A stretch of 64,000 nucleotides of DNA from contig NC_045142.1 in assembly GCF_008831285.2 (NCBI RefSeq), forward strand, positions 1,121,001-1,185,000, given 5' to 3'. Below, piece after piece: positions 62,801 through 64,000 of the stretch (within the stretch, counting starts at the first letter, position 1; the number at the start of each line of letters is the position of its first letter). Under the pieces are notes generated by a model. It did not search any database. It saw only the letters and a program-made list of their open reading frames with translations, and was not told where the DNA came from. Source of the stretch: Nymphaea colorata. Taxonomy: Eukaryota > Streptophyta > Magnoliopsida > Nymphaeales > Nymphaeaceae. The position numbers and the translations under genes were made by a program.

Positions 62801-64000
62801 AAATGTGCAGGTTTTGCTGAGTTGAAGAAAAACTAGCAGAATGTATTTTTTTTTTTTCAAATATACATTGTTTTAATGGTAAGTTAAGGAATCCTGTTGA
62901 GTGTAGATTGGCAAATCTCTCACTGTTAGAGACCTTGAAAAGGCATTTGATTGCAGAAACCACATACTGCATAACAAGTAGGTTCTCTGAATCACACATG
63001 TTCGAGGATTGGAGACTCAACTTTGCATGGAACATCCTTTCTGCAAAGTGGAGTGTCCTTTCTGCTTGACTCATACATGACCCACTTCTGGTCGGCATTT
63101 GTTGTTCCTGTTCCTGGGATGCCAGGAACTGTATGTTCCTTCTTTATGTCTCGTGGAACAGGAATCAAACACTTGCATTGGTGTCGAGGGCAGGGAGTTG
63201 GGGCTGTAAGAATCACAGCTTGCCTCTTTTCAAACAATGATTTTTTGGTTCTGCCCTCCTATACTGAGAATCACTCTGAAGGTTTGTTGTTTAGTGAAAA
63301 GGAATTTGCATTTCGAGAACCATATGGACAAATCATCCTTTGCCTATACATTACGGGATAATATGGAAGGAAATCTTGATATGGAAGTCAGTGCAAAAAG
63401 GCTTTTGCTTCGTGCAGATGAAAGTCTCTTGGAGTTTTTTCAATGTCTATAACATTCTAGATTTATGACTGTTACCTGGAAATATGTCTTCAATCATATT
63501 GTTGTTCTCGCTTGCCACTTAGATTTTTTGTTCTTTATTGTTGTTCATATAGTTGGGGGCTTATTTGAATTTTCATTCTGATTGTAGAGCTGGTCGCTAT
63601 GAAGTGGATGGGTATGTTTATAATTCTGAGGAGGAACCTAAAATTTTGATGACTGGGAAATGGAATGAATCCATGAGTTATCAGCCTTGTGACCTAGAAG
63701 GGGAGCCTCTTCCTAGCACAGAACTGAAAGAGGTAAACCGTATTGTGGAAAATTTACTTTGTATTTAAATTTTTTTTTTATTAAACTTTTGCTCATCCTG
63801 CATGACAGAATGTGTTGTCTCTCTCTGTTGGTCCTCTCTGTTGGACCAGCTTCATGCACGCTCCTGTGTGTGAAAATGAAAATTTAAACTTGTACATGAA
63901 AATCATTGACATGGTTAGAGTTTAAAATTTTATAGAGTTGCTTCAATTGTCTTGGCTGGTTCTTTAACTCAAGGTCATTGTTAGGATATTGCAGGTCCTG
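56860..64000 (+). CDS. Oxysterol-binding protein-related protein, short ORP3 type, 3' end outside window
   Basis: Exons (plus): 56860-56948, 57801-57894, 59636-59752, 59900-59972, 60055-60173, 60364-60485, 61909-62085, 63588-63732, and probably 63995 onward; 312 residues before the last junction, all in phase. It starts [20 protein letters not shown] with no PH domain, as in short plant ORPs. The ORD lipid-binding domain shows [20 protein letters not shown] (lid region), [10 protein letters not shown] and the family fingerprint EQVSHHPP across the exon 5/6 junction (residues about 163-170), then [16 protein letters not shown] and [18 protein letters not shown]. The HH pair and conserved Lys/Asn residues for PI4P/sterol exchange are present. 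ORP3 proteins act at ER-membrane contacts in sterol or lipid transport. Intron 1 and intron 7 carry duplications described separately. Confidence 0.93.
57383..57756. repeat. 187-bp tandem duplication in ORP intron 1
   Basis: The unit starting GTTCAGTTTAGCATCTTCTT occurs at 57383-57569 and again at 57570-57756. I could find no difference between copies by eye, so it is very recent, kept identical, or an assembly error. It lies 45 bp before exon 2 and stops short of the acceptor. Confidence 0.96.
62303..62660 (+). pseudogene. Decayed tandem copy of ORP exon 7 and flanking intron
   Basis: This segment repeats about 61927-62277 (most of exon 7 plus roughly 190 nt of intron 7) with many differences. 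Shared blocks include GCAGGAGTTATT, AATCTCATATTTGGG, GATCATGACAAA, GGCTAAATTCCTGTACTT and GGTCAAAGAAT. The copied exon has an in-frame TGA after ATATTTGGGAATATT and lacks the AG acceptor edge, so it cannot serve as a coding exon. It lies wholly inside intron 7. Confidence 0.9.

Noticed and set aside
62992-63452. ORFs in ORP intron 7
   Set aside because: They lie inside an intron whose flanking exons join in phase; a short inverted word (GTTCCTGGGATGCCAGGAAC) explains part of the pattern.

Overview
This window is nuclear DNA of a flowering plant. The genes have many short exons with GT..AG introns. Their products are plant-type: a DCD-domain protein, a plastid/mitochondrial RNase R, an SKU5-like cupredoxin, a plant rhomboid with a cysteine-rich tail, a GT47 xylan/xyloglucan-type glycosyltransferase, IWS1, a PGR5-like thylakoid protein and a short ORP. 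The spaces between are AT-rich and hold decayed transposons and a piece of plastid DNA. I cannot place the species more closely. All gene models were spliced by hand; the running reading phase closes across every junction, and predicted lengths match the families as I know them.

Layout. 1-5267 (-): DCD-domain gene, 3' end outside the window, with one 3.3-kb intron carrying an old plastid insertion and a hAT transposase relic. 5268-8604: 5' leader of that gene, then unassigned sequence. 8605-17805 (-): complete 14-exon RNR1-like ribonuclease (800 aa). 18545-20840 (-): SKS multicopper-oxidase-like protein (545 aa) with a TATA box near 21705. 21.7-24.9 kb: empty AT-rich spacer. 24957-30159 (-): rhomboid-like protease (378 aa). 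30.2-38.8 kb: gene-poor, with two copies of a hAT-like MITE, a dead L1-type LINE and short tandem repeats. 38832-40442 (+): intronless GT47 glycosyltransferase (536 aa). 41947-46506 (-): IWS1 transcription elongation factor (504 aa). 46.5-49.8 kb: spacer with a third MITE copy. 49827-54676 (+): PGR5-like/PGRL1-related chloroplast protein (299 aa). 56860-64000 (+): ORP3-type oxysterol-binding-protein-related gene, 3' end outside the window.

The genes are ordinary, unrelated housekeeping loci and do not form a pathway or cluster. Two act in the plastid (RNR1, PGR5-like), two in the wall or secretory route (SKS, GT47), two in membrane/lipid biology (rhomboid, ORP) and two are probably nuclear or stress-related (IWS1, DCD).

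The most striking property of the window is the number of local segmental tandem duplications, with units from about 21 to 258 bp. Several fall on splice sites, start codons or whole exons: a duplicated start codon in the DCD gene, a duplicated 5' splice site in RNR1, a dead copy of an exon in the ORP gene, and exact 102-bp and 187-bp intronic duplications. I found no clearly new biological system; the strongest leads are these duplications, a long foldback in an RNR1 intron, and the nested plastid/hAT insertions.
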